From the NCBI GenBank assembly GCA_905178155.1, contig CAJINV010000010.1, positions 2,242,167 through 2,306,166 of the forward strand: a stretch of 64,000 bases of DNA. The letters are read 5' to 3'. Position 1 is the first letter of the stretch. Each line of letters opens with the position of its first letter. Under the pieces are notes generated by a model. It ran no database searches. It was not told the origin of the DNA and saw only the letters and a list, made by a program, of their open reading frames with translations. The translations under genes and the position numbers were made by a program. Below, piece by piece: positions 45,271-57,900 of the stretch. Source of the stretch: Amoebophrya sp. A120 (taxonomy: Eukaryota > Sar > Dinophyceae > Syndiniales > Amoebophryaceae).

Positions 45271-47728
45271 TTCGGTGACCTCACTACATACAAGTAGTTT
45301 AATTATATTCGAGGTTGCTCAATGTAGACTACTGGCACTAGGTCTCGATCCTTGATAAAAGGCAGCAAGGAGGACCACTTCTGAAAATGAACTTGCTGCA
45401 CTTACAGGTTGCTTAGGCGTCAAGAAGCAAGAGTATTCAAAACAAGAAGCGCAGCGTCCACCAACAGGAGCAGCTCTCTGTAAGTTCGTGGTCTTCTAGT
45501 TCGATACGATCAAGAAAAGAAACAACGTGTCGAAAATCAATGAGTTCTCACAAAAACTCGACACAAAAATAGGGAGTCAGTGGCTGATTAATTTTCGTCT
45601 ACTCGAGTGGTCTAGAGGTTTAGAGAGAGATCAAAACAGAAGTAGAGATCAAAATAGAAGTAGAGAATAGGTCTTCTAGTTGTAGAGATCAAAATAGAAG
45701 TACAGTCTCAGTCAGCCTTGGAATCCTGTAGCTTGTGCTGTTCTTCCATGCAGTGACGACCACGGGTTGCTCCTTCGATCTGAAAAAATCTTTACCGAAT
45801 GACCACGAACAAGAACCTAATCCAAACTTAATATAATCATTTTTAAAAATTGACGGACTCAACTGATCAGGGCCACGACCTTGTTGTTTTTTGAGCCGCA
45901 CAATCAGAAATAAATATACGAGGACCAGGACCGAGCAGTGGAATTTCAAAAAAATTCTTTCTTTCGTCCACATTCACCGCGCAAGGAAGATTTGTGAAGA
46001 TCCATCAAGGTGATTTCGATCATCGCGTTCATAATTTTCGATTGGTCTCTGTGATCTTCTGTGAGTGATCCAGATTTCAAAACATCGGCTACAACATGGT
46101 CTACTTAACGTTTTTTTCACCGACTACATCCTCGGCAAGATGACCAATGGCGCTGCTACTGCCGAAGTAGCTCGCTTTTCAATACAAATCCGAATCTGCT
46201 GAAGAACATGCTTTAGATTTTTTCAACAATTTGCTGTTGATCATGACGCGAAAACCCAAAGTTAGTCATCCATGCGTCAGTATTTTTTCACGTTTTTGAA
46301 GCAAATTACCGGCACGGAAATCATTTTCGTTTTCGTTTTTTTTGTAGTTTTTCGTCATCTTACGTGGAGTTTTATGGCAGAGATTATACAGCCTCATCTT
46401 ACACTTTTATGTACTAGCTTGCTCTGCTTCCTGAAGCTGCGGAGTTCGTATATTGACATCAGGAAGGTGTGGGTCGTGTCCAATCTTTTTTACTTGCAAT
46501 ATTACTCTGTCGTGGATGTTGCGGCCATACTTCTATCCATCCGATTTTGGAATCAGCCGTGTCGTAACACGAATCATCCGAGAAGATCATCTTAATTTTT
46601 CTTTATCCGCGCTTCTAGTGCACTATCTTGCTCAGAAAACCAAAACCATAGAAACGAGCACACACGCACTCACTTCAGTATCTATGTATAGATGGGCAAG
46701 ATGAAATAACTGGTGGCACGCAGAATCTCATTACAGAAAGAAAAATCTCCTGGGAAGTCGGGAAGAAAAATCAAGATCTCCTCTTTGGCCACTTAAAGCT
46801 AGACATAATTTCCACCAATGTGATTATTTCTTGTTCTTTAGAACAAGAACTGCACCCAAAAAATAAAAAGCGCGACTTAATTCTACCGTGATCCTTTCGT
46901 CCGGTGCATTTCGTCGCCTTCGGCATCAAGGCGGCGCTTTCCCAAGCACGAACGCGTTCGCGCGAGAGCTGTGTCCACCTACACGGCCGCCTGTAGCTAC
47001 AGAGATTTTACAGTGATGAGAAGTTGTGAATTATAACTGGATGCACCAATTTTTTAAGTTTTATAAATTGCACAAGGAGCGCCAAGATTACAACTAAGTT
47101 CGTTGCATCTGTATGTATGTGTTAAGCATAGCAGAAAGCCTGCAGATAGTAGAGAAGCCAGAATTCTGACATATCAATATCGAAGCTGTTCTGCTGATTT
47201 CTCTGTCCGGGCCGGATATAATTATCCGACTCGGCGTACTTAACTCTTCGTCTTCCGCTTTCCTAGCACACCCTTGTTGCTGGTGATGTATTATGACTAT
47301 GCAGTTGAGAATGAAAAATAAAATCAGCGATTGGACCTCGAAATATAGATGCACAAAGTGGTCGGTAGAGAAATAAGCAAAAATCCAGGATTGCTTATTC
47401 CTCTACCGTTTTATCAAAACTGTAACTTTACTTCATTGTTAGCTGTTAGGTTGAAAACATTATCTCGTCCACAACTCGTTTGCATACACCTCCAAGAGAT
47501 TATCATCATACAGTCAAGAGTACATCACGTCTGAAAAATTATACAGCGAGAAATTGATTTTCATAGAGAATATTGCAACGCAGAGTCCAAAATTAAGACC
47601 GAAAGCAGATCAGCCTAGAAACGACTGCAGAAGCTTATTTTCTCCCGTACTTACAAAAACAAGACCCGCTTGTAATTACGGTGTACTCTAAGTGTGATCT
47701 ATTTTACCGGTACAATTATACAAGGAGT
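45271..47728. other. Gene-poor stretch
   Basis: 2.4 kb, AT-rich. It contains the patch at 46310-46700 similar to 41290-41680, and simple repeats such as GATCAAAATAGAAGTAGAGA around 45630-45710. A hydrophobic 107-codon plus frame at 46272-46595 is not called. Confidence 0.45.
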
Positions 47729-50136
47729 TTACGTAAACAAACCCAGAGCTTTCCGGAAGTCAGCGACAACTTGTGTGTAGACTTGCGGATCCATGGAGGA
47801 CTGCATGTTCGCCAGCGCCAGCTGGCATGCGGTTTTGTTGTGGCCCCAGTTTTTCACCAAGGTTGCGTTCCCGTCTACAATCTGGTGGCGGAACCTATAG
47901 CGGTGCGACATCTGGCGCGCCAAGTTAGCCGTCGGGAAGGGCGTATCGAACATCTGCTGGATTTCGCTGATGTTCCCCGGCCTTCGCTGGTACTCTTTGT
48001 GCTCGAATAACAAGCTTGCCTGGAAGAGGGTCAGCGTCGTGATGCCTTCCCGGATCCTCTGCCGGCTCTGCGCGGTGGGATGCTGCATCGCAATCTGCTG
48101 CCCAGGGGGTGCGCCGTTTTGTTGCACCCAGCGCAGGGTTCCCGTGTTCGGCAAAACCGCACCGAGCAGCTTGAAGATCGCGTAGCGGCCCAGGTGGAAA
48201 CTCGCCGCGACAAAGTGCGGCGAAAAGTGGTCGTAATTGCACGTGGGCCGCAAGTGCCCTAGGTCGTGACCAAAGTGGAACACGGGCCAGAACAGCCAGT
48301 CGGCCTGTTTTTCTGTCGCGGCGGGCCCCGCCGCGGGGTCGTAGGTCAGAGACAGTGGGAAGTCTTTGGGCATGTTCATGTAATATAGGGCGTGGTTCGG
48401 ATCCGTGGTCTCCGGCAGTCCCGTTGGCATGCGCGGCTGGTAGTCACGTTTGACGGCTACCTCGATGTGGTGAATGCTCAAGGTAAGCCGGAACAACTCG
48501 TCCAGGAAGGCGTCATGTTGTTCCGCGGAGGCAAAAAATTCCGCGCCAAATCGCATTTCCCGGGCTACCTCGCGCACGAACAGGAATCCCAGCATGTTGT
48601 CCAGGGTGGACAACCGACCCAGATTTCGCTTTAGCTCGCCCACCGTGTTCATCCACGCCGGAAAGCGCGCCGCCTGCAGCTTCGCAGTAAAGCTTGCTTC
48701 GGCCGCGGGAGACAACGCACTGAGATCTGCAACCGTCTTCCACCGCATCCAGGGCTGCGTCAAACCGTCCACGTAGCGGAAAGCACGCCCCATACCCCCG
48801 CAAAGGGCAAACATTTGCTTCAAGAAGGCCTTTGCCTCCTCGGGGGCTGCCGTCGTTTGCATCTGAACGCCGGCTTTGTGCTGGAAGTATTTGAGCCAAA
48901 ATCCCCAGTAATTGTTCTGCGTGTCGTCCTGGCCCGCGGGGCCGTGGTCGAGGTAACTGGTTAAGAGAAGAGTAGAAGCGAATTGCTCCACAAACCACGT
49001 GACGTGATGGTTCCCGCGGCGCGGCACAGGGCGCGGGCCTTTGTCCGGATACTCGATAAGCAGGACGTGGTCGTGCACGTTCTGCAGGACAGACTCCACA
49101 AACTTTCCTTCCCCATTCGGGCCGCAACATTTCTCGATCCGCATACCGCCGGCCGACCCGCGCTTTCCGGTGACTGCAGACACCCCTCCATAGTGAAATC
49201 GGTACTTCTCTGGCGTTCCGCTTCCGCCGGCGGTCAGTTCGTTGATGAGTACGTCGTGCTGCTTGCCCCAATTACCGCCCAAAAGCTTATCAAATGCAAA
49301 AATGTCATCTGGGTCTGGAAGATTGCGAGACTTGTCATGCTTGTCTGGGATGTTTGTGATGCGTGTCCAAGAAGAGACCCTTTTGTCTGTCATGCAAAAA
49401 CGCAGTTTGTCATACGAAAAACGCAACACGATTTCTCATGCTTGGCTGGGCATTACAAAGCATTCACTAGTCCCAAGGCAGCATTACAAGTTTCCAGACC
49501 CTGACCCAGACATATTTGCATTTCATAAAGCTCGGACCCGGTCAAAACGTCTTTGCCCACAAGTTGCGGTGGTGGAGTAGGCGGAGTCGGTGGTGGAGTA
49601 GGCGGAGTCGGTGGTGGAGTAGGCGGAGTCGGTGGTGGAGTAGGCGCAGTCGGTGGCGGAGTAGGCGCAGTCGGTGGCGGAGTAGGCGCAGTCGGTGGCG
49701 GAGTAGGCGCAGTCGGTGGCGGAGTAGGCGGAGTAGGCGGAGTCGGTGCTGTCGGAGTCGGCGCTGTCGGAACCTGCGTGGGGTTTCTACTCCTCTCCTG
49801 GTTGTTGTGTCTCTCCGCTACCACAATGGCCACCGGCACGGCGATGCCGGTCAACACTCCCAGGACCGCGAGCAGAATCCAGAGCCAAATGAATTTCTGG
49901 CAACAAGAAGAAGCGCGCCGAGGACCACTTCCTTCTCCTTCTGGCGCAGAGTTCTGCGCTTGTTGGGAAGTAGTTGTCAAGAACGGCGTGGCTTCTCCAG
50001 CATTCACCTCCTGAGCTTGAGCCTCAAGAACTTCGCCGTGCATGGGAAGCAAACTGCCTCCCTCCGGGTCTTCTACGTCGACCTTGCTGAAAGACGACAT
50101 CTCATCCCGCGACGCTGCTGCACGAGCGGCCAACAT
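47729..50136 (-). CDS. Type II membrane protein with Pro/Thr stalk, paralogue of 42236-44527
   Basis: Exons 49528-50136 and 47729-49282 (2163 nt, 720 residues, TAA) join across a family A introner that follows the stalk. ATG at 50136 starts MLAARAAASRDEMSS. A cytosolic tail of about 80 residues is followed by SCCQKFIWLWILLAVLGV, starting a single membrane span, then about 70 residues of PTPPPTA repeats, then an outer domain of about 520 residues with scattered Cys and His. The shared membrane motif, stalk type, and HxLxHLR…NYxH and LFEHKEYQRR-like segments tie it to the gene 5 kb downstream. The type II orientation is inferred from the charge pattern and stalk. Function unknown; a surface or secretory-pathway role is likely. 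Confidence 0.78.
49288..49527. mobile_element. Introner, family A
   Basis: 240 bp. The right arm has a duplicated CTGACCC. Target repeat AAGCT. Single intron of the gene at 47729. Confidence 0.9.
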
Positions 50137-51724
50137 CTCTACTTATTTACAACAACAGTTTCGACCTGATAAATTATTTTATAGAGAGACAACAAGCAGG
50201 ACTGATAAAAACTCGTCTCCCGTGTTTACTTTACTCGACAAAATGAGTTTTAATGATCCAAAAGTAAGGGCAAAGCAAAAAAGCGCAGCAGCTTCCTCAA
50301 CAAGAAGCTTCCTCTAGCGAGTAAAGTTGTTGTCGAACAAGCTACTTAAGTACAGTGTGCGGCCGAGACTACTAACACAGATCTTCGCCTAACGCAAAAC
50401 ACAACACGTCGGTCCCAAGGGATAATTGTTGTCAATAAATCTACACAGCTTCGCTTTAAATCCAAAAATTTGAATAAACCTCGTCGGCGACGTCGTAATT
50501 GTAGAGACAACCCACTGGCTGATTACTAGTGTTCGCCTACGATGGAGGTTTGGTCTGTTTGTAGAGCTCTATTCCAAATAGTACAAAAGTATCGGCCTTG
50601 TCTTTGCTGTTCCTTTATGAAATATAAGAAGTCCCTGCAGGCAATTCCTCCGACCACGACTTGTTCCTTCGATAAAGATCCTCACCGATTCTTGACAAAA
50701 AAAATCAACCGTCTTTGATTTTGATGACGGACCATCATGGTCAGGACCACTACTTGATCATTTGATTTTTCTAACCATCAGACATTGTCATGTGGAACCA
50801 TCAGAAATCATCGCGTGGACGAATGCTGCTGTCTTCCGAGTACAAGGACCGAGCACTGCTGCGACATACTTATTACTTCGGAGATGGATCCTTATGCTTT
50901 TTCCGACACGATTTAGAAACTGTGATCCGCTTTTTCAAATAGAGATGAACGATTTTGTGATCGAGACGAAGGATGAAAACAAACACCATCCGGACTGAGT
51001 CACGCTGCGATTGAGCAGGACGCGCTTACTTTTCTTCAGCGTCGACTTTCGTTCCTTGTTTTTCTTGCCAAAAAATCAATTGGAGTGCAACTGATAGTAT
51101 CATTTTCAGAAGCGAGCTACTTCGTGCCTGCTTCTTTCGGTGCAGGTCTCTTGCGACTTTCCATTGCTTTGGTCTCTTGCGGTTCTTGCATCGGGTCGCC
51201 TGCGCCAGGGGTAAAATCTAGGCAGGGACTCTTTTACCCACCGAATCTAGTGGTAGTGCTCCCACATCTCCACCATCATGCCGCAGTGAGCATGTCATAG
51301 TTCGTCACAATTTTGATTTCTGCTCTATGTTGTTTTAAGTCCAAGACAAATTTGTTGTTGTTGATGAAGGGGACTGCATCATACATGAACATTGCAAAGT
51401 AAATCTACTTCTACGTACTATAACTTCGGGGGAGAAATACCAATACCAATCATACACTATACTCATACAACAGCGGAAATACACGTCAAATTCCAGAGGG
51501 AAGAAGTTTGACTAAAAGCACAGTAGCAGGGCGACCTGAACAATGCAAATTCTGTATAACTGTAATCATCAGCTTAACAGCCACAGAGGTGCTGCGATGT
51601 CAGCATGGAACCTCCTCCGAGGTTGTGGCTCTCTGTGGTCGTCTCCGGCACTGCTTACTTCGTACTTGAGGTTCTTCTTGTGCTGGGTGCGGGTGGTGAT
51701 AATGATAAACTCCTGCTCTGATGA
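50137..51724. other. Intergenic, nothing supported
   Basis: Short frames only. A degenerate phrase (TTCCGACACGAT plus flanks) recurs at about 50900 and 53515, so the spacers share some dispersed repeat. No gene called. Confidence 0.4.
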
Positions 51725-52017
51725 TATGCATTGCAAACATGTCTGGGAGGTCTGGAAACCTTGAATGCTAAATGGTCATCCGTGAGCGCCAACGGCCCTT
51801 TAGCTTTAAGTGCAGTGCAGCATGACAATTTTTTCAAACACTTTCACAGGCTTGGTTGTGCTTGTGCGCTTTACCATTAAGTACAAACTGCGCTTTTTCA
51901 TTGCACGAAACAACCTGTGGCGCTCTTGTTGCTTTTATGCAATACAGATTTTTCTGGAATCCTGGACACGCAATACAGGTTCAACCTTTCCAGACCAAGA
52001 CAAATTTGCATTCCATA
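51725..52017. mobile_element. Introner, family A, eroded, outside the called CDS
   Basis: 293 bp, TATGCATTGC…CATTCCATA, with a GGGAGGTCTGG variant arm. No clean target repeat (left GCTCT four bases away, right CCTCT). It lies past the stop of the gene at 52134. Confidence 0.7.
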
Positions 52018-52133
52018 CCTCTTGCATGGGAACGACGACGACGACTAAATTATGCTGCGCGCCATGAAGATTTTTCCCGGTGCTTTCAGTCGACGAATTT
52101 ACCTGCATTACGACGAGTCGGAGGCGCGATTTA

Positions 52134-52892
52134 TTACTGGTGGTGACCACTCTGTGGTTGCTGTTGTGCTTGGGCTCCAGTCCGTTGTTGCGATAAAAAA
52201 CGATTCCGTTCTTCTTGCTGTCCTTGCCAAAGAGCCTCTCCCTGGTCAACGTAGGGCGACCCGTCGGCGTAGCAACACAGGTTGAAAACCGTCTTTCCGT
52301 CAGGAGAAAAACCATCTGGGAAGGGCGGCCGCCCAGACGCAGTAGCGCGGCATGCAAATACCAGGTCGCCGCCACGCGTGATATATCCGCCGGTGCTGGG
52401 CAGCTCCGCACCGTGAGACGACTGAGCTGCACTCGGGATCATGAAAAGAGCAGCGTCCAAATTGAGGCCTCGTCGAGATGAATCTGTTCCACCTGCACCA
52501 CTGGAAGTGCCTATGCCGCTGCCGGCAGGAAATATACCATGTCGAAAATAAGGATCCTGGCCCTGAGCCTGAGCATAGGGAAAATCATAGACATCCGGTC
52601 GCGATCCAGAGAACGAGGCCTGCCCGATTACTACCGCTTGTTGTCCTTGATGTTGATGTCCGACTCCGGCGGGAGCGGCATGAGAATCAGTGTCCTCCTC
52701 CGCGTCGGAATCCTGAACGTCAGCCCAACGACCGCCTTCGGGCATATTTCCCCCACGAACTTGTTCTTCTTCTATGGGCGTGGTCAGCTTCTTCCGCCAC
52801 TTGCCCTGCTTCGCAGGACGCAACGCGACAGCCTCTGAACCAAGCACCGCGGCTGCCAGATGAACGAAGGACAAAAGGCGACTAGGCGACAT
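52134..52892 (-). CDS. Small secreted protein, unknown
   Basis: 252 residues from ATG 52892. The N-terminus MSPSRLLSFVHLAAAVLGSE is a convincing signal peptide, followed by a basic segment and an acidic, Gln/Gly-rich middle. A short Cys-containing region (LVFACRATASGRPPF, then NLCCYADGSPYVDQG) precedes a Gln-rich end. TAA at 52134. A family A introner lies 117 bp past the stop, so it sits either in the 3' untranslated region or in a further exon I cannot frame. No family recognised. Confidence 0.65.
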   Translation of the reverse strand: MSPSRLLSFVHLAAAVLGSEAVALRPAKQGKWRKKLTTPIEEEQVRGGNMPEGGRWADVQDSDAEEDTDSHAAPAGVGHQHQGQQAVVIGQASFSGSRPDVYDFPYAQAQGQDPYFRHGIFPAGSGIGTSSGAGGTDSSRRGLNLDAALFMIPSAAQSSHGAELPSTGGYITRGGDLVFACRATASGRPPFPDGFSPDGKTVFNLCCYADGSPYVDQGEALWQGQQEERNRFLSQQRTGAQAQQQPQSGHHQ

Positions 52893-54470
52893 TTTGGTCT
52901 TCGAATTCGTTCGTATAGGTTATCGTTATATTCGGTGATGTTGATTTAAAACTTCTTGCTTATATGGTCTTGGGTGAAAGAAGTCAGTGTGAGCACACGA
53001 CAAGTACCGGTGTTCTTTAGTTTTGTACTGTAGATTCAATTATGCACTTACTGTACTAACTTAGCTGCAACAGGAACAAGGTCTCTTGATTTTTGCGCGA
53101 GGATCTTTGATGTTGTCAAAGTAGAAGCTGAAGCTGTTGCACTCGTTGTACTTGTTCTTCAAAGTCGTGTAGAAGACACTGGCGATAAGTAGACAACTGC
53201 GTCGACGCGGCGATAGTTGTAGTTTACTTAAGTTGCTGTTGGTTTTTTGTACTGAGCAAGAGTTTTGCGATCAACGAACATGTATGTCATGACAATACAT
53301 AGATACGTGGTCTGTGTTCGTTCTCTTCGTCGTTCCGACAATTTGGAAGTACCTACATTGACCCGTCCAAATGTACAGATTTAGGATCCTCACAATGTTA
53401 CTTTTTGATTTTTAGGCCCGACTGTGCACAAGTAGAAGACTAAACTTCGGAGCGATGATCATGATCCTTTATTGAATTTATGACTTACGACATAGCGCCT
53501 CAGGCCTTTCTTTCCGACACGATCTAGAGATGACTGCGATTCGCTTCAATGTGCAGCGAGCGCCTCAACGAAATGATCTGGGGAACCGAACCGAGAAATT
53601 GATCTGGGTTGATCTTTTATTTTGATTTTCCTATTCTTTCCGGAACTCATGAAGAAGTTGTGCAAGACGAAAGGTGGAGGTACCATTCCACAAAGCATTG
53701 CACCTGGCGTAGTCGCACAGCACTGAGAGATGAAAATAATCTTCATCCCTGCCCCAGGAGTCATAAATTTCACGTGGTCAGCAACCATTTTTTATTGAAG
53801 AAAAATACCAGCTCAACAACTACCTTGGTAGTTCGGGCTTCTTCTTGGTCCAGCCCTTGTTGTTCTATCTTTCCGTTCGATTTTTACTTCCTTTCTTACT
53901 GCTGTTAAGCGTACTTTTACTTTGTCTGAATTCGGCTAAGGCTTTACTGTAACTGTATCATCTTCTAATTTTCGCGACATACACTCCGGGTCGTGGTCCC
54001 CTGAGTCACTATCCCCATCCCGATTCCCGTGATTCCTGCTCGTTTTCGTTGATATAAAAACTGATAGCTTATTTTCAATAAAGTATTCTATTTCTGCACT
54101 GGTACTATATCAGAGTTGGAGAAAAAGTTGTGTTAAGCGGTCTCGCTCGAAATATCGGCGAATCTTTGGCCGCGGTTGCCGTGGTTGCTCCTTCAAACAC
54201 TCATTTTGGCGCGTAGTTTCTCGCATCTCGTGTCAACCGCGACCTCACAGGGCAAAGGTAAAGATCAAGCTCTCGACACTTATGTCAACATGATGAAAGT
54301 CACAGTACAGGAAGAGGAACTACACTTGTACAACCAGGAGAACAAATTTTACAGCCTGTAGTAACTTTCACATCCTGAAGGAAGCTCTACTGCTGAAAAG
54401 TGAAATAAACAAAAGCTCACCAACACTACACCTTCACACGCTCGGGAAGTCGTGAAAGCTGACACGAGAT
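52893..54470. other. Intergenic, nothing supported
   Basis: 1.6 kb between the duplicated small gene and the secreted-protein gene. Short frames only and no introner. Confidence 0.45.
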
Positions 54471-54515
54471 GAAGTTCGCTGTTTGTTCTTTGTAGGTACT
54501 AAGTACACAAAGTTC

Positions 54516-54743
54516 TCACTTCGCCGCCTGCTCCGCCTGTTTGTTCATTTTATTCACCGCGTCAATTTGCATCTCGTCTGCAAGGTCCGGCGAAATGTGC
54601 TCCAGTTTCAACTGCATCTCCACTTTGCCCGACTCCTTACTGTAACTGTGCTGCGCCACGTTATTCAGGTTAGAACTTTTCACGCTGCTCTTGCCGTTTA
54701 TGCAAGAAAAAAACTCTGCGATGTATTGTGCAGATTGCTTCAT
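54516..54743 (-). CDS. Small conserved protein, copy 2 (75 aa)
   Basis: Starts MKQSAQYIAEFFSCINGK. It is paired with 36046-36273 (7 differences in 75). The gene begins 231 bp past the NCAPD3-type stop, in the same direction. Conservation of frame across the duplication is the main support. No family recognised. Confidence 0.62.
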   Translation of the reverse strand: MKQSAQYIAEFFSCINGKSSVKSSNLNNVAQHSYSKESGKVEMQLKLEHISPDLADEMQIDAVNKMNKQAEQAAK

Positions 54744-54973
54744 TTCCTACTCCTAGTCCTAGCCATAGCCTGTTAGCATGACATCAGACATGCTCTGCAT
54801 GACAGAGAAAGTCTGCCATCAAGCACGGCTAGTATCCGAATCGGTGTGATGAAATCACGACCTATGAAATGACCCAGGGTTGTTGTGCCACTCGTCCAGC
54901 AATTGCTGGCCGGGGCCGGCATGACACGTGTATTAGCTTATTTGTAGTAGCATGCATTGCGTTTAGCTAGTTA

Positions 54974-57900
54974 CTATACAGAAGATTTCCTGTACTTAAC
55001 ACGGCACGTTTCTTCTTGCATACTGTTTATTTTCTTCGGAGTGGGCTGGTTCGAGCTCTTGCTGTTGCCTTTCTGGTATGCATTGCAAAAGCATCGCCGT
55101 AAAAGAGATCATCGCAGTCATGCATCACAAGCGTCTTTCTTCTAGATGTGTAAATTCTGTTTTTCATGCTGACGAAATTTGTCATGCGATTTCCACTAGT
55201 CTAGGATACTTTTGCACAGGATATGTGGTTGACTTCTATCCGCTCCAGCTGTGCGCTGCCCTGACCCACCAGTTGGTTTACGATCGCCTCGCGCTCGCCG
55301 TCAATGTGCACCTTCGGGATATTGTTGCTGTGCCGGGCCGCTTATGCAGTGCAAAAGTATCGTACTAGTAGTAATTGCAATACAAGTTAGCTCAGCATGA
55401 CAAATGAAATTTGTCATGCTGTTTTGCCTTGGGATGGAGATTTGTAATGCATGATTGCGATTACTACGCGTACGATACTTTTGCACAGGATACCGCTCCC
55501 GCGAAAAGCACTTTCGTGTAGGCTTCGGCAGGATTTTTGATCGCCTCCTCCGCTTCCCGCTTCTGTAGGTGGTCCGTCCTGGCCTTGATCAGACTCTGCA
55601 GGGAAAAGAAGGGGTTCTCGAACACGCTCTCCGGCTCCGCCTGGCCATGCAGATTGCTGTACGTGTTCGCCTATCAAATGCAAAAATGTCTGGGTCTGGA
55701 AGATTGCGAGATTTGTCATGCTGATCTGGCATGGCCCTTAAATCTGTATTGCGTGGCCACAAACAGCCTCTCTCGCCTGTCATGCAAAAACGCAGTTTCT
55801 CATGCGGGATACGCAGCACAGAAGAACGAAGCAACTTGTCATGCTTGGCGGCGAATTGCAGTGCGTTTGTTATATGACTGACTTGCATCACAAGTTTCCA
55901 GACCCAGACATTTTTGCATTTCATATCGCCGGACCAAAGCTGTTTTTCTTCGGTCCAGCCCCATCGACGCCTTTTGCGCCGCCGGCCGCATGCTCTTCGA
56001 ATTATCATCTGTAAAAACGTCCCCACCCCAGAGTCAAGATGGGGATTTTGCAACACAAACCTAGAAGTTTTTGCTGTTTCGCATGAGAAATTTGGACTCG
56101 TAGTCGTGTAGTGCTGTTTGAAGTAGTGAAGACGCATCACAAATGGACTACTTCATCGTGATTCCATTTCCAGCATCACAAACCTCCAGATAGCATTAGA
56201 AAATGGCTCTCATGTGGCTGCGCAAGAGGAACATTTTAGGCATGCCACTTTGCATGACAAGTCTGGGGTGGGGACGTTTCTGCAAATCATACGAATGCGG
56301 TCTTCATCATTTTGTCCAGCGACATCCGCCCAAACTTCTTCTGCTGGTGACTTTCGATCACCTGATTGATCGAGTTGCTGTGTACTTCCGTCGGCTTGTT
56401 CTTGTTCGCGCCGAATATCCCGCCAGGATCGGCAATGTTGTCGAGGTTCTGTTGCTATCCTGTGCAAAAGTATCGCACTCGTATTTTGCAGTCATGCATT
56501 ACAAATCTTGATCTTAAGGGAAATCAGCATTACAGATTTCATTTCTCATGCTGAGGAAATTTGTAATGCATTTATATATACGAGTACGATACTTTTCAAT
56601 TCATAGTTGCAGGTGGTCCAGCTTCTTCGTGCCGAAGCACATGGCCAGGTCGTTCTCGGTATGAATTGCAAATATGTCTGGGTCTGGAAGAATGGAAGTT
56701 TGTCATGCTTGTCTGGCATGATTCGACAATCTGTGTTGCATAGGCACGAAGAGGCCCTCTTAATACCGGTCATGCAAAAACGCAGCTTGCCATGCGGAAT
56801 ACGCAACACATGGCAGCCAAAATAAAATTTGTCATGCATAGCTGCGTATTGCAGTGCGTCTATCATTTTTCACTTTTAGCATTACATGTTTCCAGACCCA
56901 GACATATTTGCAATCCATACTCGAGAATCTTTGTCTCGACTGGATCGTCCACTAACTCCGCAATCTGGCCCCGGTAGTCCTGCAGCAGTGCCCGCAAGCA
57001 GGACCACAGTTGCTTCTGGAACAAGGATTTTTTCTTGATCATGATTGTCTTCAGGTCCAGCAGCACTGGGAGAATTTTCTCTTGGAGTAGTCTTTTCTGC
57101 ACGGTTCCCCGGAGATTATCCATCGCGAGCTGCTGCTTGTCATCGCTTGGGTTTTTTTCGTCCTCCGGTTGGTCAATTTCCAGGCCGCCCTTGCCCAAAA
57201 CCATGCAGCGCATCTCTTTGCTGGACAACAAAATCAGGCAGTCCATCAACACACACCCGGCTGGGGTCATGACATCAGTGGGAAACGGCACGCAGTTCGT
57301 ATTTTTCTGCGACGGGTGTCAAAAGGAAAAACCCCCCTCTCCTCATAGTAAAAAGAAATTTCTGACGCTGGATTTGGATACACAAATCTGCAAGACGGAC
57401 CCGGTTCTTTGTGGTCACAAATCTGCATCACAAATTTTCAGAAGGATACGCCTTTCAACATGTGAACCAGGGGGTATTTTTCCTCGCAATAACGGGTCGT
57501 TTGCGATTTCCGACAACTTGTGTATCCTAAGTAAAAACGTACCCACACCAGAGTCAGGATGGGGATTTTGCAACACAAACCTAGGAGTTTTGTGAGTCAC
57601 GCATGACATAAACAGACTGTGCTACTGCGGGCGGGACATTGTGTATCAGGTGAATTGATCAACCCGAAGACGCCGCCCCCCCGGGCCCTATGGCCCAGGC
57701 ACTCCCCACTATACTCCTCACACAAAACGCCACCAATACAACTGTAGGACATAGCCAACCACCCCGGAGCACCAGCACCAGCAACGGGGGCGGAAACGGC
57801 CCCACCCACTTCGCATTCCTATCTGGCAGAGCACAGACCACCAGCACACTGTGAGAGCTGACAGCTGTTTTTCTTTGCCACATTCACTATAGCAATACCT

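Larger units (their letters stand above)
54471..55243. repeat. Segmental duplication, copy 2
   Basis: Likely the original of 36001-37281: here the NCAPD3 exons continue upstream beyond the duplicated edge. Confidence 0.85.

Noticed and set aside
46272-46595. Hydrophobic 107-codon plus-strand frame as a membrane protein
   Set aside because: T-rich sequence gives hydrophobic translations by chance; it lies opposite the gene direction and its similar patch at 41290 is not open.
49516-50169. Plus-strand frame rich in RRSRWWSRR repeats, and similar frames opposite 9549-10406 and 44082-44385
   Set aside because: They are antisense images of the Pro/Thr repeat stalks of minus-strand genes.
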